Assembly: GCF_003050905.1 (NCBI RefSeq)
Contig: NZ_QAOT01000008.1
Strand: one strand, 5' to 3'
Source of the DNA: Cereibacter_A azotoformans
GTDB lineage: Bacteria > Pseudomonadota > Alphaproteobacteria > Rhodobacterales > Rhodobacteraceae
Length of the DNA stretch: 64,000 nt
Under the pieces are notes generated by a model. That model ran no database searches. It was not told the DNA's origin and saw nothing but the letters and a program-made list of their open reading frames with translations. Below, piece after piece: positions 35,123 through 47,550 of this stretch; position 1 is the stretch's first letter, and the number at the start of each line of letters is the position of its first letter. A program made the translations under genes and the position numbers.

Positions 35123-35151
35123 TTGCGGTCGGGCGCTGCCTGCCGTATCTC
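35123..35151 (+). promoter_or_regulatory. Predicted promoter of tRNA-Trp-secE
   Basis: TTGCGG (35123-35128), a 17-base spacer and TATCTC (35146-35151) end 11 bases before the tRNA 5' end. Confidence 0.5.
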
Positions 35152-35162
35152 GCGGCTGGCCT

Positions 35163-35238
35163 AGGGGTATAGCTCAGTTGGTAGAGCATCGGTCTCCAAA
35201 ACCGAGGGTCGGGGGTTCGAGTCCCTCTGCCCCTGCCA
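35163..35238 (+). tRNA. trnW: tRNA-Trp (anticodon CCA)
   Basis: A 76-base cloverleaf. Acceptor arms AGGGGTA and TGCCCCT pair, the D arm begins AGCTC, the anticodon loop CTCCAAA gives CCA, and the T loop is GTTCGAG. The 3' CCA is encoded. It lies before secE, a conserved place for tRNA-Trp in bacteria. Confidence 0.96.
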
Positions 35239-35331
35239 GGCCCTTCCCGAAACAGCCGTTCTCCCGGCGGGAGCCTTGAAGTTCCACGCCCGAGGGCGTA
35301 TGTGCCGCACGACGCTTCTTGAGGACTGACG

Positions 35332-35526
35332 ATGGCCAAGGCGAATCCCTTCACGTTCATCTCGCAGGTGCGCAGCGAAGTCGGCAAGGTCGTCTGGCCG
35401 GGCCGGCGTGAGGTGCTGCTGACCACCGTCATGGTCTTCGTGATGGCCGCGCTCACGGCGACCTTCTTTTCGCTCGTGGATTTCGTGATCCGGCAGGGTC
35501 TCAGCCTGCTGCTCAACAGCTTCTGA
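35332..35526 (+). CDS. secE: Preprotein translocase subunit SecE
   Basis: It encodes 64 residues, the short single-helix form common outside Enterobacteria. FISQVRSEVGKVVWPGRREV is the family signature at the cytoplasmic face, followed by one membrane segment (TVMVFVMAALTATFFSLVDF). SecE clamps SecY in the translocon. It follows tRNA-Trp by 93 bases and precedes nusG. Confidence 0.95.
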   Translation: MAKANPFTFISQVRSEVGKVVWPGRREVLLTTVMVFVMAALTATFFSLVDFVIRQGLSLLLNSF

Positions 35527-35586
35527 CATTTTCGCTTGAACGCGAGGGGGGCTGCCTGTAAGCGGGCGGTCACAGGGAAGAGGCCG

Positions 35587-35619
35587 GCGCGCAGCGATTC
35601 GGGTTGCGCGCTGTTTTTT
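35587..35619 (+). terminator. Terminator-like hairpin between secE and nusG
   Basis: GCGCGCA and TGCGCGC pair around an 11-base loop and are followed by TGTTTTTT. It would end the tRNA-Trp-secE transcript or act as an attenuator before nusG, which then needs its own promoter. Confidence 0.75.
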
Positions 35620-35687
35620 GTTCTGGGGCGGATCAAGGTCCGCCGGAGGAGCGGGGAATGCCCCGCGCGAAGAGGTAAGGCTGAGGC

Positions 35688-36224
35688 ATGGCGAAGCGTT
35701 GGTATTCGGTGAGCGTTCTCTCGAACTTCGAGAAGAAGGTCGCCGAGCAGATCCGGACCGCCGTGGCGGATGCCGGGCTCGAGGAAGAGATCGACGAGGT
35801 GCTGGTCCCCACTGAAGAGGTGATCGAGGTCCGGCGCGGCAAGAAGGTCACGTCCGAGCGCCGCTTCATGCCGGGTTATGTGCTCGTCCACATGGAAATG
35901 TCGAACCGCGGCTATCACCTGATCTCCTCGATCAACCGGGTCACGGGGTTCCTCGGGCCGCAGGGCAAGCCGATGCCGATGCGCGACTCGGAAGTGAACA
36001 CGATCCTGAACCGCGTCGAGGAAGGTGAGGCGCAGCCGCGCAGCCTGATCCGCTACGACATCGGCGAGACGGTGAAGGTGACGGACGGCCCGTTCGAGGG
36101 CTTCTCGGGCATGGTCGAGGATGTGGATGAAGAGCATTCGCGCCTCAAGGTGACCGTCTCGATCTTCGGCCGGGCGACCCCGGTCGAGCTGGAATTCACG
36201 CAGGTCGCCAAGGGTGGCATCTGA
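35688..36224 (+). CDS. nusG: Transcription termination/antitermination protein NusG
   Basis: It encodes 178 residues. The N-terminal NGN domain (AKRWYSVSVLSNFEKKVAEQ; RRFMPGYVLVHMEMSN) binds RNA polymerase. The C-terminal KOW domain (GETVKVTDGPFEGFSGMVED) binds Rho or ribosomal S10. The bases between secE and nusG hold a T-tract hairpin. It is followed by rplK after a 92-base spacer. Confidence 0.97.
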   Translation: MAKRWYSVSVLSNFEKKVAEQIRTAVADAGLEEEIDEVLVPTEEVIEVRRGKKVTSERRFMPGYVLVHMEMSNRGYHLISSINRVTGFLGPQGKPMPMRDSEVNTILNRVEEGEAQPRSLIRYDIGETVKVTDGPFEGFSGMVEDVDEEHSRLKVTVSIFGRATPVELEFTQVAKGGI

Positions 36225-36316
36225 CGTGCATCGCGTGGGAGGCGAGCGCGCCCGCGGGGCGTGACGGACCGGACCACTAAACTCGCCCCTCGGGGCAGTG
36301 ACAGAGGAGAGGCCAC

Positions 36317-36769
36317 ATGGCCAAGAAGATTATCGGCAGCCTCAAGCTGCAAGTGAAGGCGGGGCAAGCCAACCCGTCCCCGCCGGTCGGTCCCGCGCTG
36401 GGTCAGCGCGGCCTGAACATCATGGCCTTCGTGAAGGAGTTCAACGCGAAGACCGCCGATCTCGAGCCGGGCACGCCGACGCCGGTCATCATCACCTACT
36501 ACCAGGACAAGTCGTTCAGCCTCGAGCTGAAGACGCCGCCGGCGTCGTTCCTGCTGAAGAAGGCCGCGGGCCTGGCTCCGGTGGGCAAGCGGAACCGTCC
36601 GAAGGGCTCGGCCAAGCCGGGCCGCGAAGTCGCGGGCACGGTGACCGTGGCGCAGATCCGCAAGATCGCCGAGGCGAAAATGAAGGATCTGAACGCCAAC
36701 GACGTCGAGGCGGCGATGCAGATCATCCTTGGCTCGGCCAAGTCCTGCGGCATCGAGGTCAAGGGGTAA
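36317..36769 (+). CDS. rplK: 50S ribosomal protein L11
   Basis: It encodes 150 residues, slightly longer than the usual 141-142. ANPSPPVGPALGQRGLNIMA is the proline-rich N-terminal signature of the thiostrepton-binding region. GSAKSCGIEVKG is the usual end. It forms the GTPase-associated centre with L10/L7/L12 and is needed for ribosome-bound RelA activation in other bacteria. rplA follows after three bases. Confidence 0.97.
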   Translation: MAKKIIGSLKLQVKAGQANPSPPVGPALGQRGLNIMAFVKEFNAKTADLEPGTPTPVIITYYQDKSFSLELKTPPASFLLKKAAGLAPVGKRNRPKGSAKPGREVAGTVTVAQIRKIAEAKMKDLNANDVEAAMQIILGSAKSCGIEVKG

Positions 36770-36772
36770 GTC

Positions 36773-37471
36773 ATGGCCAAGGTTGGAAAACGGACGCGCG
36801 CGGCGCGGGAGGCCTTCGTTGGCAAGGACATGGTCTCGGTCGAGGATGCGGTGGCTCTGATCAAGGGCGCGGCCTCGGCGAAGTTCGACGAGACGCTGGA
36901 AGTGGCGATGAACCTGGGCGTTGACCCGCGTCACGCCGACCAGATGGTGCGTGGCGTCGTCACCCTGCCGAACGGCACGGGCAAGACGGTGCGCGTGGCG
37001 GTCTTTGCCCGTGGCGCCAAGGCGGACGAGGCGAAAGCCGCCGGTGCCGACATCGTTGGCGCCGAAGACCTGATGGAGACCATCCAGTCCGGCAAGATCG
37101 AGTTCGACCGCTGCATCGCGACCCCGGACATGATGCCGCTCGTCGGCCGTCTGGGCAAGATCCTCGGGCCGCGCAACCTGATGCCGAACCCCAAGGTCGG
37201 CACCGTGACGATGGACGTGGCCGGCGCCGTTGGCAATGCCAAGGGCGGCGAGGTCCAGTTCAAGGTCGAGAAGGCGGGCGTCATCCATGCCGGCGTCGGC
37301 AAGATCTCGTTCGACGCTGAAAAGCTGGCGCAGAACGTGCGCGCCTTCGTCGATGCCGTGAACCGCGCCAAGCCCGCCGGGGCAAAGGGCACCTACCTCA
37401 AGAAGGTGTCGCTGTCGTCGACCATGGGCCCGGGCGTCTCGGTCGATCTGGCCTCGGCCACCAGCCACTGA
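36773..37471 (+). CDS. rplA: 50S ribosomal protein L1
   Basis: It encodes 232 residues. The MPLVGRLGKILGPRNLMPNP block is the L1 signature in domain II. L1 forms the mobile stalk at the E site and in many bacteria represses its own L11-L1 mRNA. The gene is joined to rplK. Two strong hairpins follow the stop. Confidence 0.97.
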   Translation: MAKVGKRTRAAREAFVGKDMVSVEDAVALIKGAASAKFDETLEVAMNLGVDPRHADQMVRGVVTLPNGTGKTVRVAVFARGAKADEAKAAGADIVGAEDLMETIQSGKIEFDRCIATPDMMPLVGRLGKILGPRNLMPNPKVGTVTMDVAGAVGNAKGGEVQFKVEKAGVIHAGVGKISFDAEKLAQNVRAFVDAVNRAKPAGAKGTYLKKVSLSSTMGPGVSVDLASATSH

Positions 37472-37489
37472 GGCTGGACGTGCGAATTT

Positions 37490-37532
37490 CCGCGCGGCGA
37501 CGCGCGGAATGACGGGGCGGAGACGCCCCGTC
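37490..37532 (+). terminator. Two tandem hairpins after rplA
   Basis: CCGCGCG-GCGA-CGCGCGG (37490-37507) and GACGGGGC-GGAGAC-GCCCCGTC (37511-37532) follow the rplA stop. Neither has a T tract. They may be processing or attenuation structures separating L11-L1 from L10-L12. Confidence 0.5.
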
Positions 37533-37707
37533 CTGTCCGAGACGGCGGGTGGGGGAAACCTCTTAATATCCTGCCTGAGATGGGGAACGAGACGGATTTT
37601 CGCGGGAGACCGCCGGATCTTGGCTCGCGACCGCATCGCGGACCCGAACGCCCCGCTTGCGGGGCAGAAGTGAGCCGGGGGGAAACCCCCAAACTTGGAG
37701 TGAAACT
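37533..37707 (+). promoter_or_regulatory. rplJ leader region
   Basis: 175 bases before rplJ with further small hairpins, such as CCCCGC-TT-GCGGGG at 37652-37665. The position is that of the L10-L12 autoregulatory leader known in other bacteria. I could not identify the L10 binding fold itself. Confidence 0.4.
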
Positions 37708-38223
37708 GTGGATAGAGCCCAGAAAGAGAAAGTGGTCGAGGAACTCGCCCAGATCTTCGAAAGCTCTGGCGTGGTCGTGGTTGCACACTACGCAGGCGTC
37801 ACGGTTGCTCAGATGCAGGAGCTGCGCGCGCAGATGCGCGACGTCGGCGGCTCCGTACGCGTTGCCAAGAACAGGCTCGCCAAGATCGCCCTCGCCGGGA
37901 AGCCCTCTGAAAAGATGGGCGACCTGCTGACGGGCATGACCGTGATGGCCTATTCCGAGGACCCCGTCGCTGCGGCGAAGGTTGCGGAAGCCTATGCCAA
38001 GAAGAACGACAAGTTCGTGATCCTTGGCGGGGCAATGGGCGACACGATCCTGGACCCGGCCGGTGTCAAGACCGTCGCCGCCATGCCGTCGCGCGAAGAG
38101 CTCATCGCTCAGATCGTGTCGTGCATCGGTGCGCCCGCGTCGAGCATCGCCGGTGCCATTGGCGCACCTGCTTCGAACATCGCCGGCATCCTCTCCACCC
38201 TGGAGGAGCGGGAAGCCGCTTGA
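37708..38223 (+). CDS. rplJ: 50S ribosomal protein L10
   Basis: It encodes 171 residues from GTG 37708, with GGAG eight bases before (MDRAQKEKVVEELAQIFESS). VRVAKNRLAKIAL is the rRNA-binding signature; the C-terminal helix that holds L12 dimers follows GAPASNIAGIL. L10 builds the ribosomal stalk. The ORF extends upstream without family similarity. rplL follows after 69 bases. Confidence 0.96.
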   Translation: MDRAQKEKVVEELAQIFESSGVVVVAHYAGVTVAQMQELRAQMRDVGGSVRVAKNRLAKIALAGKPSEKMGDLLTGMTVMAYSEDPVAAAKVAEAYAKKNDKFVILGGAMGDTILDPAGVKTVAAMPSREELIAQIVSCIGAPASSIAGAIGAPASNIAGILSTLEEREAA

Positions 38224-38292
38224 GCAATCTCGTCGACCTGCGTGGGTTGTTGCCCACCATGTTGGACCCCATCTAACTGAACGGAACAGAAA

Positions 38293-38667
38293 ATGGCTGA
38301 TCTGAACAAACTCGCCGAAGACATCGTCGGTCTGACCCTGCTCGAAGCCCAAGAGCTGAAGACGATCCTCAAGGACAAGTACGGCATCGAGCCGGCCGCC
38401 GGCGGCGCCGTCATGGTTGCCGGCCCGGCCGCTGCCGCGGCTCCGGCCGAGGAAGAAAAGACCGAGTTCGACGTCGTCCTGACCGACGCCGGCGCCAACA
38501 AGATCAACGTGATCAAGGAAGTGCGCGCGATCACCGGTCTCGGCCTGAAAGAAGCCAAGGACCTGGTGGAAGCCGGTGGCAAGGTGAAAGAGGCCGCTTC
38601 GAAGGCCGACGCCGAAGCCATGAAGAAGAAGCTCGAAGAAGCTGGCGCGAAAGTCGAGCTGAAGTAA
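38293..38667 (+). CDS. rplL: 50S ribosomal protein L7/L12
   Basis: It encodes 124 residues: an N-terminal dimer domain, an Ala/Pro/Glu hinge (AAAAPAEEEKTEF) and the C-terminal factor-binding domain (GLGLKEAKDLVEAGGKVKEA). L12 dimers recruit elongation factors. High expression is expected. Three hairpins follow before rpoB. Confidence 0.97.
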   Translation: MADLNKLAEDIVGLTLLEAQELKTILKDKYGIEPAAGGAVMVAGPAAAAAPAEEEKTEFDVVLTDAGANKINVIKEVRAITGLGLKEAKDLVEAGGKVKEAASKADAEAMKKKLEEAGAKVELK

Positions 38668-38673
38668 TCGGAC

Positions 38674-38776
38674 GGATGCCCAAGGCATCCTGCGGTTGAA
38701 ATCGGGCTGGGTCCGGCGGATAGTCGGGCCCAGCCGAACCTGTCTCGGAAGGGGCTTCCAGCCCGAAGCCCCTTCC
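38674..38776 (+). promoter_or_regulatory. Three tandem hairpins in the rplL-rpoB spacer
   Basis: GGATGCC-CAA-GGCATCC (38674-38690), GGCTGGG with CCCAGCC (38705-38735) and the 12-bp GGAAGGGGCTTC with GAAGCCCCTTCC (38747-38776). No T tract. In other bacteria this spacer holds a partial terminator and RNase III site that lowers rpoB relative to rplL. The same role is inferred here. Confidence 0.55.
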
Positions 38777-38912
38777 AAGGCGTGGTTCGAGGTTCGGGAG
38801 CCCTCCGGTGGGACGGCGGGCGTGAATGGAACCTCACCCCCTTCTTCGCAAGCGGCGCATGCCCGTGGCCCGACGGTCCATGCGCCCGCGAAAACGAAAG
38901 GTGACTTCGAGC

Positions 38913-43046
<4,134 letters not shown>

Positions 43047-43059
43047 GCCGCGCGGGCGG

Positions 43060-43079
43060 CCCGGGGCTCAGGCCCCGGG
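43060..43079 (+). other. Hairpin between rpoB and rpoC
   Basis: CCCGGGGC-TCAG-GCCCCGGG is a perfect 8-bp stem without a T tract, in the rpoB-rpoC spacer. A processing or mRNA-stability element is more likely than a terminator. Confidence 0.45.
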
Positions 43080-43127
43080 GACCGCCGCGATGGCCCTCGA
43101 CCGCAACCTCATCTTTGGGATCAGGAC

Positions 43128-46100
43128 ATGAACCAGGAACTCTCGACCAACCCGTTCAACCCGGTTGCGCCGGTCAAGACCTTCGACGAGATCAAGATCT
43201 CGCTCGCCTCGCCGGAACGGATCCTCTCGTGGTCCTACGGCGAGATCAAGAAGCCCGAGACCATCAACTACCGGACCTTCAAGCCGGAGCGGGACGGCCT
43301 GTTCTGCGCGCGGATCTTCGGGCCGATCAAGGACTACGAGTGCCTCTGCGGCAAGTACAAGCGCATGAAGTATCGCGGCGTCGTCTGCGAGAAATGCGGC
43401 GTGGAAGTGACGCTCCAGAAGGTGCGGCGCGAGCGGATGGGCCATATCGAGCTCGCCGCCCCGGTCGCGCATATCTGGTTCCTGAAATCGCTGCCGTCGC
43501 GCATCGGTCTCATGCTGGACATGACGCTGCGTGACCTCGAGCGGATCCTGTATTTCGAGAACTACGTCGTCATCGAACCGGGCCTGACCGACCTCACTTA
43601 CGGCCAGCTGATGACCGAGGAAGAGTTCCTCGACGCGCAGGACCAGTACGGCGCCGACGCCTTCACCGCCAACATCGGCGCCGAGGCGATCCGCGAGATG
43701 CTGTCGGCCATCGACCTCGAGCAGACCGCCGAGACGCTCCGCGAGGAGTTGAAGGAGGCGACGGGGGAACTCAAGCCGAAGAAGATCATCAAGCGGCTGA
43801 AGATCGTTGAATCCTTCCTCGAGTCGGGCAACCGGCCGGAGTGGATGATCCTGACCGTGCTGCCGGTGATCCCGCCGGAACTGCGCCCGCTGGTCCCGCT
43901 GGACGGCGGCCGGTTTGCCACGTCCGACCTCAACGACCTCTACCGCCGCGTGATCAACCGGAACAACCGCCTCAAGCGGCTGATCGAGCTGCGCGCGCCG
44001 GACATCATCGTGCGCAACGAAAAGCGGATGCTGCAAGAGGCGGTTGACGCGCTGTTCGACAACGGTCGCCGCGGCCGCGTCATCACGGGCACCAACAAGC
44101 GCCCGCTGAAGTCGCTGTCGGACATGCTGAAGGGCAAGCAGGGCCGATTCCGCCAGAACCTGCTCGGCAAGCGCGTGGACTTCTCGGGCCGTTCGGTCAT
44201 CGTGACCGGCCCGGAACTCAAGCTGCACCAGTGCGGCCTGCCGAAGAAGATGGCGCTCGAACTGTTCAAGCCGTTCATCTACTCGCGGCTGGAGGCCAAG
44301 GGCCTCAGCAGCACGGTGAAGCAGGCGAAGAAGCTGGTCGAGAAGGAGCGGCCGGAGGTCTGGGACATCCTCGACGAGGTGATCCGCGAACACCCGGTGC
44401 TGCTGAACCGCGCGCCGACGCTGCACCGTCTGGGCATTCAGGCGTTCGAGCCGATCCTGATCGAGGGCAAGGCGATCCAGCTTCACCCGCTGGTCTGCTC
44501 GGCCTTCAACGCCGACTTCGACGGTGACCAGATGGCCGTCCACGTTCCGCTTTCGCTGGAAGCCCAGCTGGAAGCGCGCGTGCTGATGATGTCCACGAAC
44601 AACGTGCTGTCGCCCGCCAACGGCGCGCCGATCATCGTGCCGTCGCAGGACATGGTGCTCGGGCTCTATTACACCACGATGGAGCGCCGCGGCATGAAGG
44701 GCGAGGGCATGGCCTTCTCGTCCGTCGAAGAGGTCGAGCATGCCCTTGCCGCCGGCGAGGTGCACCTGCACGCGACCATCACCGCCCGGATCAAGCAGAT
44801 CGACGACGAGGGCAACGAGGTCGTCAAGCGCTACCAGACCACTCCCGGCCGCCTGCGGCTGGGCAACCTGCTGCCGCTCAACGCCAAGGCCCCGTTCGAG
44901 CTGGTGAACCGGCTCCTGCGGAAGAAGGACGTGCAGAACGTCATCGACACCGTCTACCGCTACTGCGGCCAGAAGGAGTCGGTGATCTTCTGCGACCAGA
45001 TCATGGGCATGGGCTTCCGCGAGGCGTTCAAGGCCGGCATCTCGTTCGGCAAGGACGACATGCTGATCCCGGACACCAAGTGGCCGATCGTGAACGAGGT
45101 TCGCGATCAGGTGAAGGAGTTCGAGCAACAGTACATGGACGGCCTGATCACCCAGGGCGAGAAGTACAACAAGGTGGTCGATGCCTGGTCCAAATGCTCG
45201 GACAAGGTGGCGGGCGAGATGATGGCCGAAATCTCGGCGGTGCGCTACGACGACGCCGGTGCCGAGAAGGAGCCGAACTCGGTCTACATGATGTCCCACT
45301 CCGGCGCGCGGGGTTCGCCGGCGCAGATGAAGCAGCTCGGCGGGATGCGCGGCCTGATGGCCAAGCCGAACGGCGAAATCATCGAGACGCCGATCATCTC
45401 GAACTTCAAGGAAGGCCTGACCGTTCTTGAATACTTCAACTCGACCCACGGCGCCCGGAAGGGTTTGGCCGACACCGCGCTCAAGACGGCGAACTCGGGC
45501 TACCTGACCCGCCGTCTGGTGGACGTGGCGCAGGACTGCATCGTGCGCAGCCACGACTGCGGCACCGAGAACGCGATCACCGCCTCGGCCGCGGTGAATG
45601 ATGGCGAAGTGGTCAGCCCGCTCTCCGAGCGCGTGCTGGGCCGTGTCGCGGCCGAGGACATCCTGGTCCCCGGCACTGACGAGGTCGTGGTCGCCCGCGG
45701 CGAGCTGATCGACGAGCGTCGCGCCGACCTGATCGATCAGGCGAACGTGGCGCTGGTGCGCATCCGCAGCCCGCTGACCTGCGAGGCCGAGGAAGGCGTC
45801 TGCGCCATGTGCTACGGGCGCGACCTTGCCCGCGGCACGCTGGTCAACATCGGCGAGGCGGTGGGCATCATCGCCGCGCAGTCGATCGGTGAACCGGGCA
45901 CGCAGCTGACGATGCGGACCTTCCACATCGGCGGCATCGCGCAGGGTGGCCAGCAGTCGTTCCTCGAAGCGAGCCAGGAGGGCCGGATCGAGTTCCGCAA
46001 CCCGAACCTGCTCGAGAACGCCAACGGCGAACAGATCGTCATGGGCCGCAACATGCAGCTCGCGATCATCGACGAGGCGGGGCAGGAGCGGGCGACGCAC

Positions 46101-47375
46101 AAGCTGACCTACGGCGCCAAGGTCCATGTGAAGGACGGCCAGTCGGTGAAGCGCGGCACGCGGCTCTTCGAATGGGACCCCTACACCCTGCCGATCATCG
46201 CCGAAAAGGGCGGTGTGGCGCGGTTCGTGGATCTCGTCTCGGGGATCTCGGTGCGCGAGGATACCGACGAAGCCACCGGCATGACCCAGAAGATCGTCTC
46301 GGACTGGCGCTCGACCCCGAAGGGCGGCGACCTGAAGCCCGAGATCATCATCATGGACCCCGATACGGGCAATCCGATGCGGAACGAGGCGGGCAACCCG
46401 ATCTCGTACCCGATGTCGGTGGAGGCCATCCTCTCGGTTGAGGACGGCCAGACCGTGCGGGCCGGCGACGTGGTGGCGCGTATCCCGCGCGAAGGTGCCC
46501 GGACCAAGGACATCACCGGGGGTCTTCCCCGCGTGGCGGAACTGTTCGAGGCCCGTCGCCCGAAGGATCACGCGATCATCGCCGAGAACGACGGCTATGT
46601 GCGCTTCGGCAAGGACTACAAGAACAAGCGCCGCATCACGATCGAGCCGGTGGACGAGACGCTGAACTCGGTCGAGTACATGGTGCCCAAGGGCAAGCAC
46701 ATCCCGGTGCAGGAAGGCGACTTCGTGCAGAAGGGTGACTACATCATGGACGGCAACCCGGCTCCGCACGACATCCTGCGGATCATGGGGGTCGAGGCGC
46801 TGGCGAACTACATGATCGACGAGGTGCAGGAGGTCTACCGACTGCAGGGCGTGAAGATCAACGACAAGCACATCGAGGTGATCGTGCGGCAGATGCTGCA
46901 GAAATACGAGATCCTTGATTCGGGCGAGACCACGCTGCTCAAGGGCGAGCATGTGGACAAGGCCGAGCTTGACGAGACCAACGAGAAGGCGATCCAGCAC
47001 GGCATGCGTCCGGCTCATGCCGAACCGATCCTGCTCGGGATCACCAAGGCGTCGCTGCAGACCCGCAGCTTCATCTCGGCGGCCTCGTTCCAGGAGACGA
47101 CGCGCGTGCTCACCGAAGCCTCGGTGCAGGGCAAGCGCGACAAGCTTGTCGGTCTGAAGGAGAACGTGATCGTCGGCCGGCTGATCCCGGCCGGGACGGG
47201 CGGGGCGACCTCGCGCGTCAAGAAGATCGCGCACGATCGCGACCAGACCGTGATCGACGCTCGCCGCGCCGAAGCCGAGTCCGCTGCGGCGCTCGCCGCG
47301 CCGACAGACGAGGTGATCGACCTCGGCCCCGAGGATTCGGGTCTGGTGGAAACGGTGGAGAGCCGCAAGGAGTGA
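43128..47375 (+). CDS. rpoC: RNA polymerase beta-prime subunit
   Basis: It encodes 1415 residues. The first zinc site (YECLCGKYKRMKYRGVVCEK) and the second (CEAEEGVCAMCYGRDLARG) are present. The catalytic Mg motif is NADFDGDQMAVHVPLS, and GIIAAQSIGEPGTQLTMRTF is the bridge/trigger region signature. ATG 43128 is used. A strong intrinsic terminator ends the rplKAJL-rpoBC unit. Confidence 0.98.
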   Translation: MNQELSTNPFNPVAPVKTFDEIKISLASPERILSWSYGEIKKPETINYRTFKPERDGLFCARIFGPIKDYECLCGKYKRMKYRGVVCEKCGVEVTLQKVRRERMGHIELAAPVAHIWFLKSLPSRIGLMLDMTLRDLERILYFENYVVIEPGLTDLTYGQLMTEEEFLDAQDQYGADAFTANIGAEAIREMLSAIDLEQTAETLREELKEATGELKPKKIIKRLKIVESFLESGNRPEWMILTVLPVIPPELRPLVPLDGGRFATSDLNDLYRRVINRNNRLKRLIELRAPDIIVRNEKRMLQEAVDALFDNGRRGRVITGTNKRPLKSLSDMLKGKQGRFRQNLLGKRVDFSGRSVIVTGPELKLHQCGLPKKMALELFKPFIYSRLEAKGLSSTVKQAKKLVEKERPEVWDILDEVIREHPVLLNRAPTLHRLGIQAFEPILIEGKAIQLHPLVCSAFNADFDGDQMAVHVPLSLEAQLEARVLMMSTNNVLSPANGAPIIVPSQDMVLGLYYTTMERRGMKGEGMAFSSVEEVEHALAAGEVHLHATITARIKQIDDEGNEVVKRYQTTPGRLRLGNLLPLNAKAPFELVNRLLRKKDVQNVIDTVYRYCGQKESVIFCDQIMGMGFREAFKAGISFGKDDMLIPDTKWPIVNEVRDQVKEFEQQYMDGLITQGEKYNKVVDAWSKCSDKVAGEMMAEISAVRYDDAGAEKEPNSVYMMSHSGARGSPAQMKQLGGMRGLMAKPNGEIIETPIISNFKEGLTVLEYFNSTHGARKGLADTALKTANSGYLTRRLVDVAQDCIVRSHDCGTENAITASAAVNDGEVVSPLSERVLGRVAAEDILVPGTDEVVVARGELIDERRADLIDQANVALVRIRSPLTCEAEEGVCAMCYGRDLARGTLVNIGEAVGIIAAQSIGEPGTQLTMRTFHIGGIAQGGQQSFLEASQEGRIEFRNPNLLENANGEQIVMGRNMQLAIIDEAGQERATHKLTYGAKVHVKDGQSVKRGTRLFEWDPYTLPIIAEKGGVARFVDLVSGISVREDTDEATGMTQKIVSDWRSTPKGGDLKPEIIIMDPDTGNPMRNEAGNPISYPMSVEAILSVEDGQTVRAGDVVARIPREGARTKDITGGLPRVAELFEARRPKDHAIIAENDGYVRFGKDYKNKRRITIEPVDETLNSVEYMVPKGKHIPVQEGDFVQKGDYIMDGNPAPHDILRIMGVEALANYMIDEVQEVYRLQGVKINDKHIEVIVRQMLQKYEILDSGETTLLKGEHVDKAELDETNEKAIQHGMRPAHAEPILLGITKASLQTRSFISAASFQETTRVLTEASVQGKRDKLVGLKENVIVGRLIPAGTGGATSRVKKIAHDRDQTVIDARRAEAESAAALAAPTDEVIDLGPEDSGLVETVESRKE

Positions 47376-47401
47376 TCCCGGCGCCCTACGCCTGAGATGA
47401 A

Positions 47402-47428
47402 GCCCGCGCCGTCTGGCGCGGGCTTTTT
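47402..47428 (+). terminator. Intrinsic terminator after rpoC
   Basis: GCCCGCGCC-GTCT-GGCGCGGGC followed by TTTTT, 27 bases after the rpoC stop. Confidence 0.92.
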
Positions 47429-47550
47429 CATTGGCAGGACCGGGCCCTCTCCCGGGAGTTGCCCGGTCGGCACCGCGCCCCGAATTTCCGCAGGCCGGCT
47501 TCCCCCGGCCAGGGTCGCGGGCTACTGTCCCTCGTGGGACGGAGGTCGCG

